From assembly GCA_900468285.1 (NCBI GenBank), contig UBTF01000006.1, forward strand, positions 257,496 to 320,699: a stretch of DNA of 63,204 nt. Direction: 5' to 3'. The DNA comes from Hyphomicrobiales bacterium (lineage in GTDB: Bacteria; Pseudomonadota; Alphaproteobacteria; Rhizobiales; Rhizobiaceae). Each line of letters opens with the position of its first letter. Positions within the stretch are counted from its first letter, which is position 1. The notes under the pieces were generated by a model. The model was not told the origin of the DNA, did not search any database, and was given only the letters and a program-made list of their open reading frames with translations. Both the position numbers and the translations under genes were made by a program. Below, piece by piece: positions 46,768 through 55,371 of the stretch.

Positions 46768-47844
46768 TCAGGTGGTCGGCTCGTGCATGGGGCAGCGATT
46801 GAAGGCTGCGCGAAATTGCGAAGAGTGCTCGTAAGTATCCTTGCGCGCGCGGTTGATGTTGCCGAGCGGGCGGTGCGCCGCAAGCCCCGTCCAGACGCTG
46901 AACCGCATTTCCTCGTCCACCTTTTGCACGTTTGCGTCCGACCAGCTGTCCTGCGGCCCCGCCTTGATGCGGGCGACCGTAGTAAAGGGCGCTTCGTCTT
47001 CCTTCCATTCCACGGTCGGGTCTTCGATCGGCTGTTTTTCCAGGTCGCGACAGAGCTGGACCTGCAGCAACCATTCGCCTGCCGTGTCGCGCATTTCCGC
47101 CTGGACGGTTTCGCGAATGGCATCGTCGCTGACGCTGGTATCGATTTCGCGTCCCGTCAGTTCCACCAGCCCTTGAGACACGGGTTTCAAGCGGAACTTT
47201 GCGACGTAGTCTCCGTAAAGGAAAGGCGTGACGCTGAAATAGGTCTCGCCAAGCGGGTCTGAGTTGGGTGCTCCACCCAAAGACTGGACTTTGGAGCTCT
47301 CGATGCCGACGGCCTCCAGCGCGGTGTTGACGGTCTGCAGAACGCTGGAGACGACTTTCTTGGTGCCTTCCATGCGATCCGTCGTCTTGGCCAGCATCTT
47401 TAGATTGCCGTGAAACTTCTTGGCATCTGGCGTCTGGAACACGGGGCCGTTGACCATGACGAAATCCTGCGTCGATCCTTCCGCACCCTCGATGCGAGGA
47501 CCTTCAACGCCTACCACCTTCATGGCAAGGCCGCGCGGCAGGGATATCGCATCTGGCAGGATATCACCCGCATTGGTGGATAGACGTATGTAGATCTTGT
47601 AGCTTGCGGGTGTCGCGAAAAGGCCCTGTTGAAGCTCGGAAGGCAGATCGTTTTCAACCTCCAGCGTTCCTTCCAGAATGCCATGGGATTTTGCGTGGAC
47701 GGAACGGACGGCGTGTCCGTAATCCTCGGCGGTTCTGTTGAGGATGGTGTCGAAAGTATCGTTGAGGTCGGCAATTACCTCCTGTTCGTCCGGTTTGATT
47801 TCCTCAAGGTCTGCGGAATAGCGGACGGGCTGTGGCAGCGTCAT
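46768..47844 (-). CDS. Catalase-like heme-domain protein (y4iL-like)
   Basis: This is a protein of about 358 residues starting at ATG 47844 after GGAGACC. It keeps the catalase core layout: a distal-type His in VRSVHAKSHGILEGTLEV, FATPASYKIYIRLSTNAGD, RGLAMKVVGVEG and QDFVMVNGPVF. It is half the length of KatE. The usual proximal heme tyrosine motif (R-x-F-S-Y-x-D-T) is not visible near the C-terminus, where AAHRPLGNINRARKDTY appears instead. Rhizobial members are known as y4iL-like proteins of unknown activity. Peroxidase or heme-binding roles are possible. Confidence 0.85.
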   Translation of the reverse strand: MTLPQPVRYSADLEEIKPDEQEVIADLNDTFDTILNRTAEDYGHAVRSVHAKSHGILEGTLEVENDLPSELQQGLFATPASYKIYIRLSTNAGDILPDAISLPRGLAMKVVGVEGPRIEGAEGSTQDFVMVNGPVFQTPDAKKFHGNLKMLAKTTDRMEGTKKVVSSVLQTVNTALEAVGIESSKVQSLGGAPNSDPLGETYFSVTPFLYGDYVAKFRLKPVSQGLVELTGREIDTSVSDDAIRETVQAEMRDTAGEWLLQVQLCRDLEKQPIEDPTVEWKEDEAPFTTVARIKAGPQDSWSDANVQKVDEEMRFSVWTGLAAHRPLGNINRARKDTYEHSSQFRAAFNRCPMHEPTT

Positions 47845-47914
47845 GAAACAGGTCTCCGTGTGGATGGAAGGTCGAGCAGTGACGTGTTCCGGCAAGCCAG
47901 ATCGTCGCCTGTGT

Positions 47915-47940
47915 AACAGCGGCATCTCGGGAATGGTTCC
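47915..47940 (-). promoter_or_regulatory. Near-consensus EcfG-type promoter for the catalase-like gene
   Basis: The minus strand reads GGAAC, 17 bases, TGTT (consensus CGTT). It lies 71 bases upstream of the ATG at 47844. Confidence 0.55.
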
Positions 47941-48061
47941 GCAGCCATGATGTGCGCCGGAAACGCTGGAACTGCGCGGAAGTGAAGTTTTTGGCCGTAG
48001 CGGCAACGATGTTGCGGTTAGACCGTTTCATGCCTGATCCATCAACGCGGGAGCCTGCATC

Positions 48062-48856
48062 ATGCCACGTCACGTTTTCTGGAAAGGGCACCTGCGCCTT
48101 TCACTTGTCACGGCAGCTGTATCTCTGACGCCTGCGACGACAGAAAGCGGGAAGGTCCGGTTTCATATCCTCAACCGCAACACCGGCAACCGGGTGGAAA
48201 GCATTTACGCCGACAGCACGACGCACCGGAAGGTGGCCGACAAGAACCAGGTCAAGGGGTTCGCCAAGGAAGACGGCAGCTATGTCCTGCTTGAAGATGA
48301 CGAGATTGATGCAGTTGGCCTTGAGAGCACGCGCACCATCGACATCCAGACATTCGTTCCGGCAGGATCGATTGACTGGATCTGGTACGACCGGCCGCAT
48401 TTCCTGAAGCCTGAAGACAAGATCGGTGCAGAAGCCTTTGGGGTCATCCGCGATTCCATGAAGGCGAACAATGTCTCAGGGATCGCGCGCCTAGTCATTT
48501 ACCGGCGCGAACACGCGGTTCTGCTGGAGCCAGCCGGGAAGGGGATCATCTTGTGGACCCTTCGCTATTCCGATGAGGTCCGAGAGAGTATCGATACGCT
48601 TGAGCCGAAAAAGAAGATGGACGCCGAGCTTATGTCTCTCATGCAAAAGCGGATCGAAAAGAACACAACCGAATGGAAGCCTTCGGTGGCGCAGGATACG
48701 GTCCAGAAGAAGATAAAATCCCTGCTCAAATCCAAGGAAAAGGGAAAGACAAAAGCTGCCAAGGGTAAAGAACCGGCTGCGCGCAAGAGCGGTGGCAATG
48801 TCATCAACATCATGGATGCGCTCAAGAAAAGCCTCGCTTCGGAAAAGCGGGGCTGA
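48062..48856 (+). CDS. ku: Ku DNA end-binding protein, paralogue 1
   Basis: This 264-residue Ku-core protein (MPRHVFWKGHLRLSLVTAAVSL; VRFHILNRNTGNRV; DIQTFVPAGSIDWIWYDRPHFLKP; YRREHAVLLEPAGKGIILWTLRY) forms the ring homodimer that loads on broken DNA ends and recruits LigD. The tail is Lys-rich (SLLKSKEKGKTKAAKGKEP) and ends in VINIMDALKKSL. It is convergent with ligD, with 13 bases between their stops. It is clearly diverged from the second Ku at 51353-52192. Confidence 0.95.
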   Translation: MPRHVFWKGHLRLSLVTAAVSLTPATTESGKVRFHILNRNTGNRVESIYADSTTHRKVADKNQVKGFAKEDGSYVLLEDDEIDAVGLESTRTIDIQTFVPAGSIDWIWYDRPHFLKPEDKIGAEAFGVIRDSMKANNVSGIARLVIYRREHAVLLEPAGKGIILWTLRYSDEVRESIDTLEPKKKMDAELMSLMQKRIEKNTTEWKPSVAQDTVQKKIKSLLKSKEKGKTKAAKGKEPAARKSGGNVINIMDALKKSLASEKRG

Positions 48857-48869
48857 GATTACGCCGCGG

Positions 48870-51350
48870 CTATTTCGGCAGAGGTTTTGCCGAGGAGAAG
48901 AAGCCGTCCCACGGGTCACGTTTCATGGCAGAGAGGCGCGGGCGAATCGTGTCGACCGTGAAATAGTCAGGGCCAATTTCATCTGTAAGCTCGGACCACT
49001 CTAACGGCATGGAAATGGCGGCGCCCGGACGGGCGCGGGTGGAGTAAGGGGCAACCGCCGTGTTGCCTCGGCCATTGCGAAGATAATCGATGAAGATGCG
49101 TCCCTTGCGCTTGGCTTTCGTGGACACCGCCAGATATTTGTCCGGCTCTGCCTTGCCCATATCAACCGCCATGCGTTTTGCGAAAGCCTTGACCGCCGTC
49201 CATCCCGCCTGCGGCTTGAGAGGGCTGACGACGTGAAGGCCCTTTCCGCCCGACGTCTTGAGGAACGCGGACAGACCGACGTCTTCGAAGCGGCGTTTCA
49301 GCTCCAGCGCCGCCTCCATGACCTCGCCCCATTCCACATCTTCGCCGGGGTCGATATCCATGACGATCATGTCAGGCTTTTCCCAGCTGCGCGTGGTTGC
49401 GCCCCATGGGTGAATTTCAAGCGCTGCCGATTGTACCAGCGCCATAAGTCCATCGAAATCCGTGATGCGGATCAGAGGTTCGCCCTTCTTGTCTTTCGGG
49501 TCTGCAATCTGGCCGATAGCCTTGTTCGTTCCGCGCCATGGGTGCTTTTGAAAGAAATGCGGCCCGTCTATCCCGTCCGGGCAGCGAACCAGCGCCAGCG
49601 GACGGTCTACGATATAGGGTGCCATGAGGTGCCACACCTGCGCATAATAATCGGCAAGGCCTTCCTTCGTTACGCCATCCTTGGGCCAGTATAGCCGTTC
49701 GGGGTGGGTGAACTTGATTGTCGTCTTCGGCACGGCCTGATCTGACTTTTTCGTATCCTCGCGTGTGATTTCGCTGGCGCTCTTGTCTTCCCTCATTCCG
49801 CGAAAAGAGGCGTGGCGCAGATTGCCATCCGCCGACCAGGTGCGAAACTCCACCTCAGCGACGGTTTCCGGCTTGACGAAGACGAGATCTTTTTTCGCCA
49901 GAGCCGTGAGCTTGTCGGCAAAGGGACTGTTCTTCTGCGCAAGTGGCTTCAAGGTCTTGAACAGATTCTCGGCGACGGCTGCGGTAAATCCGGTTCCAAC
50001 CCGCCCGACGTGGCGCAGCCCCTCCTTGTCGTGCACGCCAAGCGCAAGCGACCCGATTGCCTCATCCGACGTCGAAGACAGGGTATAGCCGCCGATGACG
50101 AATTCCTGCCGGCTGGAGCATTTGGATTTCACCCACTGGCCCTTTCGACCGGAGGCATATTTGCTGTTTTTCTGCTTGGAAATGACGCCTTCGAGACTTA
50201 GGCGGCAGGCGTGATCGAGGATCATGCTGCCGCTTTCCTCGAAATGCTCGCTGTAACGCAGCACAGGGTCGTTAGAGGGCAGCAGCTTTTCCAGAAGCGC
50301 CTTACGGTCGATCAGCTCTGCCGCTTGCAGGCTGTGGCCATCAAGGTGAATCATATCAAAGGCATAGAAACGGAAACGGTCAGTCCGGCCATTGCTGAGA
50401 TCCTGCTGGAGAGCGGAGAAGTCCGAGGCACCGTTGTCGCGCTCCACGACGATCTCTCCGTCAAGGACGGCGTTCTCGACCGGCAGCTTGGCAAAGGCAC
50501 TGGCGACCTCCTTGCCGAATTTCTCGGACCAGTCCAGCCCGCTGCGGGTAAACAGCGTGACCTTGCCCTTGTCGATATGGACCTGGATCCGATAGCCATC
50601 GAACTTGATCTCGTGCAGCCAACGGTCTCCTGCAGGAGGTTTCGGCTTCAACGTGGCGAGGGCTGGCGGCACAAATGCCGGAACACCTGCCTTTCGAGCA
50701 CCCTTTGGAAAATCATGCGCCTGCTTTTGCGGGGAGGCCGTCTTGGCCTTTTTGCTGACCGGTTTCGAGTTCCAGGTATCGTCAGGGTCTGCCGCGACAT
50801 CCTTGACGCTGCGTCCCGTTTTGACGGAATCCGGCTTTTCAACAAGGATATCCGTGTCCTTTCCGCCGCGCGCTTCCTCGTCCTCGACCTTCATCAAAAG
50901 CCAGTTCTCGCGCTTTTCCTCTGGCTTTCCATGCATCTTGACCAGATGCCAGCGTCCCCTCAGTTTTTCGCCCTCGAGCTCGAATTCGAGATGACCTTTC
51001 TTGTAGCCTTTTCTCGCATCTCCCACGGGGTGCCATGTGCCACGGTCCCACAGAATGACAGTGCCGCCGCCATACTGGCCCTTCGGTATAACGCCTTCGA
51101 ACTCACCGTAACTGAGCGGGTGGTCTTCGACATGCACGGCAAGCCGCTTGTCATCGGGGTTGAGGCTGGGGCCGCGGGTCACGGCCCAGCTTTTGTAGAC
51201 ACCGTCGAGTTCCAGCCGCAGGTCATAGTGCAGACGCCTTGCGTCATGCTTCTGTATGACAAAGGACGAGCCTTCGGTCTCGGCCTTGGTGCCTTCCGGT
51301 TCGGGTGTCTGGTCAAAGCGGCGCTTGGAGTTATAGGTTTGCAGACCCAT
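48870..51350 (-). CDS. ligD: Multidomain ATP-dependent DNA ligase LigD
   Basis: This 826-residue NHEJ enzyme has three domains in the order phosphoesterase-ligase-polymerase. The phosphoesterase (residues about 20-170) shows FVIQKHDARRLHYDLRLELDG and HVEDHPLSYGEFEGVIPKGQYGGG. The ligase core has the AMP-binding lysine K249 in LHEIKFDGYR, plus LDGEIVV and GVISKQKNSKY. The polymerase/primase domain (about 540-820) carries the metal-binding VMDIDPGEDVEW and TSGGKGLHVVSPL. It begins two bases after the ku stop on the same strand. Acts in the nucleoid. Confidence 0.97.
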   Translation of the reverse strand: MGLQTYNSKRRFDQTPEPEGTKAETEGSSFVIQKHDARRLHYDLRLELDGVYKSWAVTRGPSLNPDDKRLAVHVEDHPLSYGEFEGVIPKGQYGGGTVILWDRGTWHPVGDARKGYKKGHLEFELEGEKLRGRWHLVKMHGKPEEKRENWLLMKVEDEEARGGKDTDILVEKPDSVKTGRSVKDVAADPDDTWNSKPVSKKAKTASPQKQAHDFPKGARKAGVPAFVPPALATLKPKPPAGDRWLHEIKFDGYRIQVHIDKGKVTLFTRSGLDWSEKFGKEVASAFAKLPVENAVLDGEIVVERDNGASDFSALQQDLSNGRTDRFRFYAFDMIHLDGHSLQAAELIDRKALLEKLLPSNDPVLRYSEHFEESGSMILDHACRLSLEGVISKQKNSKYASGRKGQWVKSKCSSRQEFVIGGYTLSSTSDEAIGSLALGVHDKEGLRHVGRVGTGFTAAVAENLFKTLKPLAQKNSPFADKLTALAKKDLVFVKPETVAEVEFRTWSADGNLRHASFRGMREDKSASEITREDTKKSDQAVPKTTIKFTHPERLYWPKDGVTKEGLADYYAQVWHLMAPYIVDRPLALVRCPDGIDGPHFFQKHPWRGTNKAIGQIADPKDKKGEPLIRITDFDGLMALVQSAALEIHPWGATTRSWEKPDMIVMDIDPGEDVEWGEVMEAALELKRRFEDVGLSAFLKTSGGKGLHVVSPLKPQAGWTAVKAFAKRMAVDMGKAEPDKYLAVSTKAKRKGRIFIDYLRNGRGNTAVAPYSTRARPGAAISMPLEWSELTDEIGPDYFTVDTIRPRLSAMKRDPWDGFFSSAKPLPK

Positions 51351-51352
51351 TT

Positions 51353-52192
51353 TCAGCTTGCCTTCTTCGTTGCCGTCTTGGCGGCTGGCTTCTTGCGGGT
51401 GGATTTGCCCGCAGCCTTTTCATCCTCGGCGCTGCGCCGCAGGGCTTCCTTGAGATCGACCACATTGTCGCGCTTTTCTTCGACGTGTTTCTTGATTGCG
51501 CGACCTTCGATCTTGGCCTGCACCAGTTCCGCCAGGGCGTCATTATACCTGTCAGGATAGGCGGAAGGATCGAAGGTGCCAGCGCGCTTCTTGATGATGT
51601 GGCCCGCCAGTTCCAGCATCTCGTCATCGAATTCCTGCTCGGGGATCGACTTGAAAGTGGTTGCCTGCGAGCGGACCTCGTAATCGAAATTCAGTGTCGT
51701 TGCGATCAGTGATTTTTTGTGCGGTCTGATGATGAGGATGCGGTTCCGGCGGAACAGGACCGCTTCGGCAATAGCGGCGACGCCCTGCTTCTCCATCGCC
51801 TGTGCGAGCAGGCTCAGGGCGTCCTCGCCGTCGCCGTCGGTCGCCGCCAGAAAATAAGGCCGGTCGAAATAGAGCTTGTCGATCTCGTCGCAGGCGATGA
51901 AATTGTCGATGCGGATGACCTTATCGCTCTCCGGCATGAGTTTGGCTATTTCATCGCCTTCGACGACGACATAGTCACCATTATCGAGCTGGAAACCCCT
52001 GACCTGATCGTCCTTCTGCACCTGATCGCCCGTGTCGCTATCGACATATTGGCGTTCGACCCGGTGCCCCGTTTTTCGATTGACGATGTTGAAGGATATT
52101 TTCTCCGAGGAGGTGAGGGCAGAATAAAGACCGACCTCGCAGGTGAGATCGCCGAATTTAATGTGACCTTTCCAGCTTGCCCGCCGCGTCAT
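51353..52192 (-). CDS. ku: Ku DNA end-binding protein, paralogue 2
   Basis: This 279-residue Ku protein (RASWKGHIKFGDLTCEVGLYSA; ISFNIVNRKTGHRVERQYVD; DNFIACDEIDKLYFDRPYFLAA; FRRNRILIIRPHKKSL) has a longer Lys/Ala C-terminal tail (STRKKPAAKTATKKAS) that may bind DNA or LigD. It is in one operon with ligD (gap of two bases) and with a small upstream gene (ATGA overlap). Its operon placement makes it the likely main partner of this LigD. Confidence 0.96.
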   Translation of the reverse strand: MTRRASWKGHIKFGDLTCEVGLYSALTSSEKISFNIVNRKTGHRVERQYVDSDTGDQVQKDDQVRGFQLDNGDYVVVEGDEIAKLMPESDKVIRIDNFIACDEIDKLYFDRPYFLAATDGDGEDALSLLAQAMEKQGVAAIAEAVLFRRNRILIIRPHKKSLIATTLNFDYEVRSQATTFKSIPEQEFDDEMLELAGHIIKKRAGTFDPSAYPDRYNDALAELVQAKIEGRAIKKHVEEKRDNVVDLKEALRRSAEDEKAAGKSTRKKPAAKTATKKAS

Positions 52193-52455
52193 GAGTGCGC
52201 GCCCTTCTGCCCGGGTTCAGGTTGCATATGTTCGAGCGTACTCTCCACCATCTTCATATCTTCGGCGGTGATGACCGGTATCGGGTCTGATGCCATTGCT
52301 TCGAGAACCTCGGAAGACAAGCCACCATTGCGCAGCACCCATTCCATCGCCTCGCGCGTTTCCCGCTCAGCCCGCAGTTGTGCGTAAAGCGCAAGGATCA
52401 GCCGATCTCTGACGTCGTAGGCCTGATGGGCGGATTTTTTCAATGTACGAGACAT
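52189..52455 (-). CDS. Small protein coupled to ku-ligD, unknown function
   Basis: This 88-residue protein starts at ATG 52455 with AAGGACC seven bases upstream. It is mostly helical and charged (YDVRDRLILALYAQLRAERETREAMEWVLRN). A second part, PVITAEDMKMVESTLEHMQP, is predicted soluble. I do not recognise a family. Its stop overlaps the ku start by ATGA, and it is the first gene after a perfect EcfG promoter. It could therefore be an accessory NHEJ factor, although coupling alone does not prove it. Confidence 0.75.
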   Translation of the reverse strand: MSRTLKKSAHQAYDVRDRLILALYAQLRAERETREAMEWVLRNGGLSSEVLEAMASDPIPVITAEDMKMVESTLEHMQPEPGQKGAHS

Positions 52456-52534
52456 GCGAGGTCCTTCCATTCCTCCCGCCAAGTCCGCTTAAGGCAAAAT
52501 CATGCCGTTGTGAGGCTGGCGATATTTGTGTCCT

Positions 52535-52559
52535 AACGCGTGCTTTGCCACGTCGTTCC
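52535..52559 (-). promoter_or_regulatory. EcfG-type promoter of the ku-ligD operon
   Basis: The minus strand reads GGAAC, 16 bases, CGTT, an exact consensus match. The predicted start is near 52528, about 72 bases before the small gene's ATG. The rest of 52456-52841 has no gene. A weaker plus-strand match (GGAAC, 16 bases, CATT at 52784-52808) precedes the histidine kinase. Confidence 0.75.
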
Positions 52560-52841
52560 ACACGGCACTCGAAGGATGTTTGAGGATAGCGGCAAATGTA
52601 ATCGGCAAGGGTTTTTGCCATTCGTCGCGGGGCGATGGGATGATCGCAGTTTATGGGATGTGTCCGCGTGTATCTGCAACTATAGTGCGTGGAATGGTCG
52701 CAGTATTATTGTAAACAAACATTTGCTTTCACACGATATTCTTGCTGCATCGCCGTCGCTGACGAAATCCTGTGATTTTTCATGGAACCAATTGCCTTTC
52801 TGGGCATTGGGGCGTGAGGGCGAGAAGAGACGGGGCAAGTT

Positions 52842-54305
52842 TTGAATTTTATCGGCGGCGGCGAATGCGGGGATTTGTTCCGGGGTTTTGCTTGGGATCA
52901 ATGCCCGATTGGCACGCCTGATCGCTGGCCCGTCGAACTCCAAACGCTCGTCAATGTCATGCTTGGTTCACTGCAGCCGATGCTGATAGTCTGGGGCCCT
53001 CAACAGATCACCCTTTACAATGACGGATACTCCGCCATGTGCGGCAATCGGCATCCCCAGGGCTTCGGGCATCCATTTAGAGATCTCTGGTACGATATCT
53101 GGGATGATGTGGAGCCAATTATCTCTGCCGCCTATGCCGGGCAGGGCACCTCCATGGACGATATCGAATTCGTGATGCACCGGAAAGGCTACCCCGAGGA
53201 AGCGCACTTTGCCTTTTCCTACACGCCGGTTCGCGATGCTGACGGTACCGTTCTGGGCATGTTTTGCGCTTGTTCTGAAATCACCAGCGAAATCATGATG
53301 CGCCGGGAGCAGAAGAGCCAGCAGGAAAAGCTTCTGCAGATTTTCGAAATGTCACCCTCCGGCATTGCCACGTTGAGCGGTCCGAACCACATCTTCGAAT
53401 TCGCCAATGAGGAATATTACTCGATGATCGGCCTTGGACGCGAGATCATCGGAAAGTCTGTTGCAGAGGCCGTTTCCGAAGTCGTCGGGCAGGGCTTCAT
53501 CGACCTTCTCGACGGCGTCTACCGCACCGGGCAGACGTTTTCTTCCCGGGCTGTCCCTGTTGACCTCAACCGAGGCCCCGATGGTGAGCGCCAGCGGCGC
53601 ATGATCGATCTGGTCTACCAGGCTCTGCGCGGGCATGACGGCGAGATAACCGGAATTCTGGTGCAGGCGCAGGACGTAACGGAACGCCTGGCGGAACAGA
53701 AGCACCGGGAGCTTATTTCTCACGAACTCGGCCATCGGCTGAAGAACCAGTTGGCCATGGTCCAGGCTATTGCATCCCAGACGCTTCGCTCAGCCGAAGA
53801 TGTTTTGTCCGCCAGAAAAACACTAGCTGCCCGCATCGGCGTTCTCAGCGCCGCACACGATACGGTCATACAGGGCGGTCTGGGTACATCCCAGGTACAC
53901 AAGCTCGTCAATCAGATGCTTGAAATCCACGACGACCCGACAGCGACACGCTTTTCAGTAGCCGGTCCAAACCTGCGCGTCGGTTCACGCCCGTCGCTGT
54001 CGCTCTCTCTCATCCTCCATGAACTGGCCACGAATGCGGTCAAGTACGGGGCGCTTTCCACGCCAAATGGCAGGGTTGATATCGTCTGGCGTGTCACGGG
54101 TGAAGCAAAGGACAGGTTTGAGCTTGTCTGGAGCGAAAGCAACGGGCCCGCCGTTATCTCACCAGAGCGGGTGGGCTCAGGCTCGCGGCTGATCAAGGCC
54201 GGACTTGCAGGTGCCGCCGACAGCAAAGTCGATCTTCTCTACGAACAGGGCGGTGTGCGATGCATCATCGCTGCCGACCTCTCAAGCTTCCAGCAGGAGC
54301 ACTAA
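52842..54305 (+). CDS. PAS-containing HWE-family sensor histidine kinase
   Basis: This 487-residue soluble kinase has two PAS-like domains. The first, about residues 35-150, shows MLIVWGPQQITLYNDGYSAM and FSYTPVRDADGTVLGMF. The second, about 165-280, shows IFEMSPSGIATLSGPNHIF. The HWE-type phosphorylation box is LISHELGHRLKNQLAMVQAIA, with H294. The ATPase domain has LILHELATNAVKYGALS and VGSGSRLIKAG. HWE kinases often feed PhyR or single-domain receivers in alphaproteobacterial stress signalling. It begins at TTG 52842 and is followed by a broken receiver gene. Confidence 0.93.
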   Translation: MNFIGGGECGDLFRGFAWDQCPIGTPDRWPVELQTLVNVMLGSLQPMLIVWGPQQITLYNDGYSAMCGNRHPQGFGHPFRDLWYDIWDDVEPIISAAYAGQGTSMDDIEFVMHRKGYPEEAHFAFSYTPVRDADGTVLGMFCACSEITSEIMMRREQKSQQEKLLQIFEMSPSGIATLSGPNHIFEFANEEYYSMIGLGREIIGKSVAEAVSEVVGQGFIDLLDGVYRTGQTFSSRAVPVDLNRGPDGERQRRMIDLVYQALRGHDGEITGILVQAQDVTERLAEQKHRELISHELGHRLKNQLAMVQAIASQTLRSAEDVLSARKTLAARIGVLSAAHDTVIQGGLGTSQVHKLVNQMLEIHDDPTATRFSVAGPNLRVGSRPSLSLSLILHELATNAVKYGALSTPNGRVDIVWRVTGEAKDRFELVWSESNGPAVISPERVGSGSRLIKAGLAGAADSKVDLLYEQGGVRCIIAADLSSFQQEH

Positions 54306-54309
54306 TTTC

Positions 54310-54680
54310 ATGCAGCAAATGCCACGCTTATTGATTGTCGAGGATGATGGGCTGATCAGGCTCGATCTCGTTGACATGGTCTCCGATTTCGGTTTCTGCG
54401 CAAGGAAGCCTCGACGGCTGACATGGCCGTGAAAATGTTGGAGGCGGATAGTGATTTCGAGGCCATACTGACCGATATCGACATGCCGGGTTCGATTAAC
54501 GGTCTGGGACTTGCCAATGTGGCGTACCGCCGCTGGCCGACCATACGGATCGTGGTGATTTCTGGAAGGTACAATCCAGCCGATGGTGTGCTGCCACCCG
54601 GTGCCATTTTTCTGAGCAAGCCGATCTGCGCCAACCACATCGAAGCTGCACTTTGTGGCCGCGATCTTGCTGTTGCGTAA
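54310..54680 (+). pseudogene. Response-regulator receiver domain, frameshifted
   Basis: The gene starts MQQMPRLLIVEDDGLIRLDL, a normal receiver N-terminus, four bases after the kinase stop. Near 54403-54404 the frame shifts by one base: upstream frame ends GFCARKPRRLTWP, while the other frame continues EASTADMAVKMLEADSDFEAILTDIDMPG (phosphoacceptor Asp) to FLSKPI and the C-terminus at 54680. Joining the two gives a complete single-domain receiver of about 123 residues. It is either a recent mutation, a sequencing error or, less likely, programmed frameshifting. I see no classic slippery site. Confidence 0.85.
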
Positions 54681-54709
54681 CCCGCGCATTCAACAAGACT
54701 TTAAATGCG

Positions 54710-54736
54710 AAAATGCCCGCACATGGCGGGCATTTT
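54710..54736. terminator. Bidirectional terminator
   Basis: AAAATGCCCGC pairs with GCGGGCATTTT around ACATG. It lies between the broken receiver gene (plus) and csbD (minus). Confidence 0.92.
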
Positions 54737-54749
54737 GCTGTTTGGGCGA

Positions 54750-54953
54750 TTACCAGGTTTGGCGGTCGTACCAGGTATCTACATCCTTGCGAACATGGTC
54801 CTTTTCGACGCCGTAGCGCTCCTGGATCTTGCCTTCAAGCTGATCTCGCTTGCCGGCGATCTGGTCTAGATCATCATCCGTGAGTTTGCCCCACTGTTCC
54901 TTGATCTTGCCTTTGACCTGCTTCCAGTTGCCTTCTACGCGATTCCAATCCAT
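54750..54953 (-). CDS. CsbD-family stress protein
   Basis: This 67-residue hydrophilic protein has the family pattern MDWNRVEGNWKQVKGKIKEQWGKLTDDDL and IAGKRDQLEGKIQERYG. CsbD-like proteins are abundant in stressed cells and have no known biochemical activity. A perfect EcfG promoter is just upstream (54983-55008), giving a short leader. The strong ribosome-binding site is AAGGAG. Confidence 0.95.
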   Translation of the reverse strand: MDWNRVEGNWKQVKGKIKEQWGKLTDDDLDQIAGKRDQLEGKIQERYGVEKDHVRKDVDTWYDRQTW

Positions 54954-54982
54954 GGGATTTCTCCTTGTTGTGACAGAGAAGT

Positions 54983-55008
54983 AACGGTCGGGCGCGGCCT
55001 GCGGTTCC
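54983..55008 (-). promoter_or_regulatory. EcfG-type promoter of csbD
   Basis: The minus strand reads GGAAC, 17 bases, CGTT, an exact consensus match 30 bases before the csbD ATG. The predicted leader is about 23 bases. Confidence 0.8.
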
Positions 55009-55128
55009 CAAGAAAATAATCATTGAAAATTCGTTAAGATCAGATTCGACATCTGATTCGTTCCGGTGTAGAAATTAATTGTTCATGAAAATGAGTGTCG
55101 ATATTTGGCAGTCTTGGGAGGATTAGCC

Positions 55129-55350
55129 TTGTCGTATGCGGCTTTTCAAAGAGTGGGTGCGCAATTGTCGCCCCAGCAGGTCACAGACCTTCAGACGATA
55201 TTTGATGGCGTATGTTTCGAGTGCCTTGAGGACCGTAGCAGTCCGGTTGCAAACGAATGTGCAGCCGTGCTGATCAGAAGCGCCCAGCGTGGCATTCTGG
55301 ATCACGATATGCTGCGGGATATTGGCAAGGCCGTGTTACGGCGCCACTGA
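55129..55350 (+). CDS. Small hypothetical protein
   Basis: This 73-residue protein starts at TTG 55129, chosen because GGGAGGA at 55116-55122 is spaced six bases from it; the frame is open further upstream without such a site. The sequence (AQLSPQQVTDLQTIFDGVCFECL, ANECAAVLIRSAQRGILDHDMLRDIGKAVL) looks helical and soluble. I recognise no family, but the helix pattern and its place among stress genes suggest a small regulatory or stress protein; that is a guess. Confidence 0.6.
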   Translation: MSYAAFQRVGAQLSPQQVTDLQTIFDGVCFECLEDRSSPVANECAAVLIRSAQRGILDHDMLRDIGKAVLRRH

Positions 55351-55371
55351 TCGTCTTGACTTTCGAACGGT

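Noticed and set aside
47968..47992. GGAAC upstream of the plus-strand ku as an EcfG promoter
   Set aside because: At 16-base spacing the -10 element is TTTT and at 17-base TTTG; neither is close enough to CGTT to claim a promoter.
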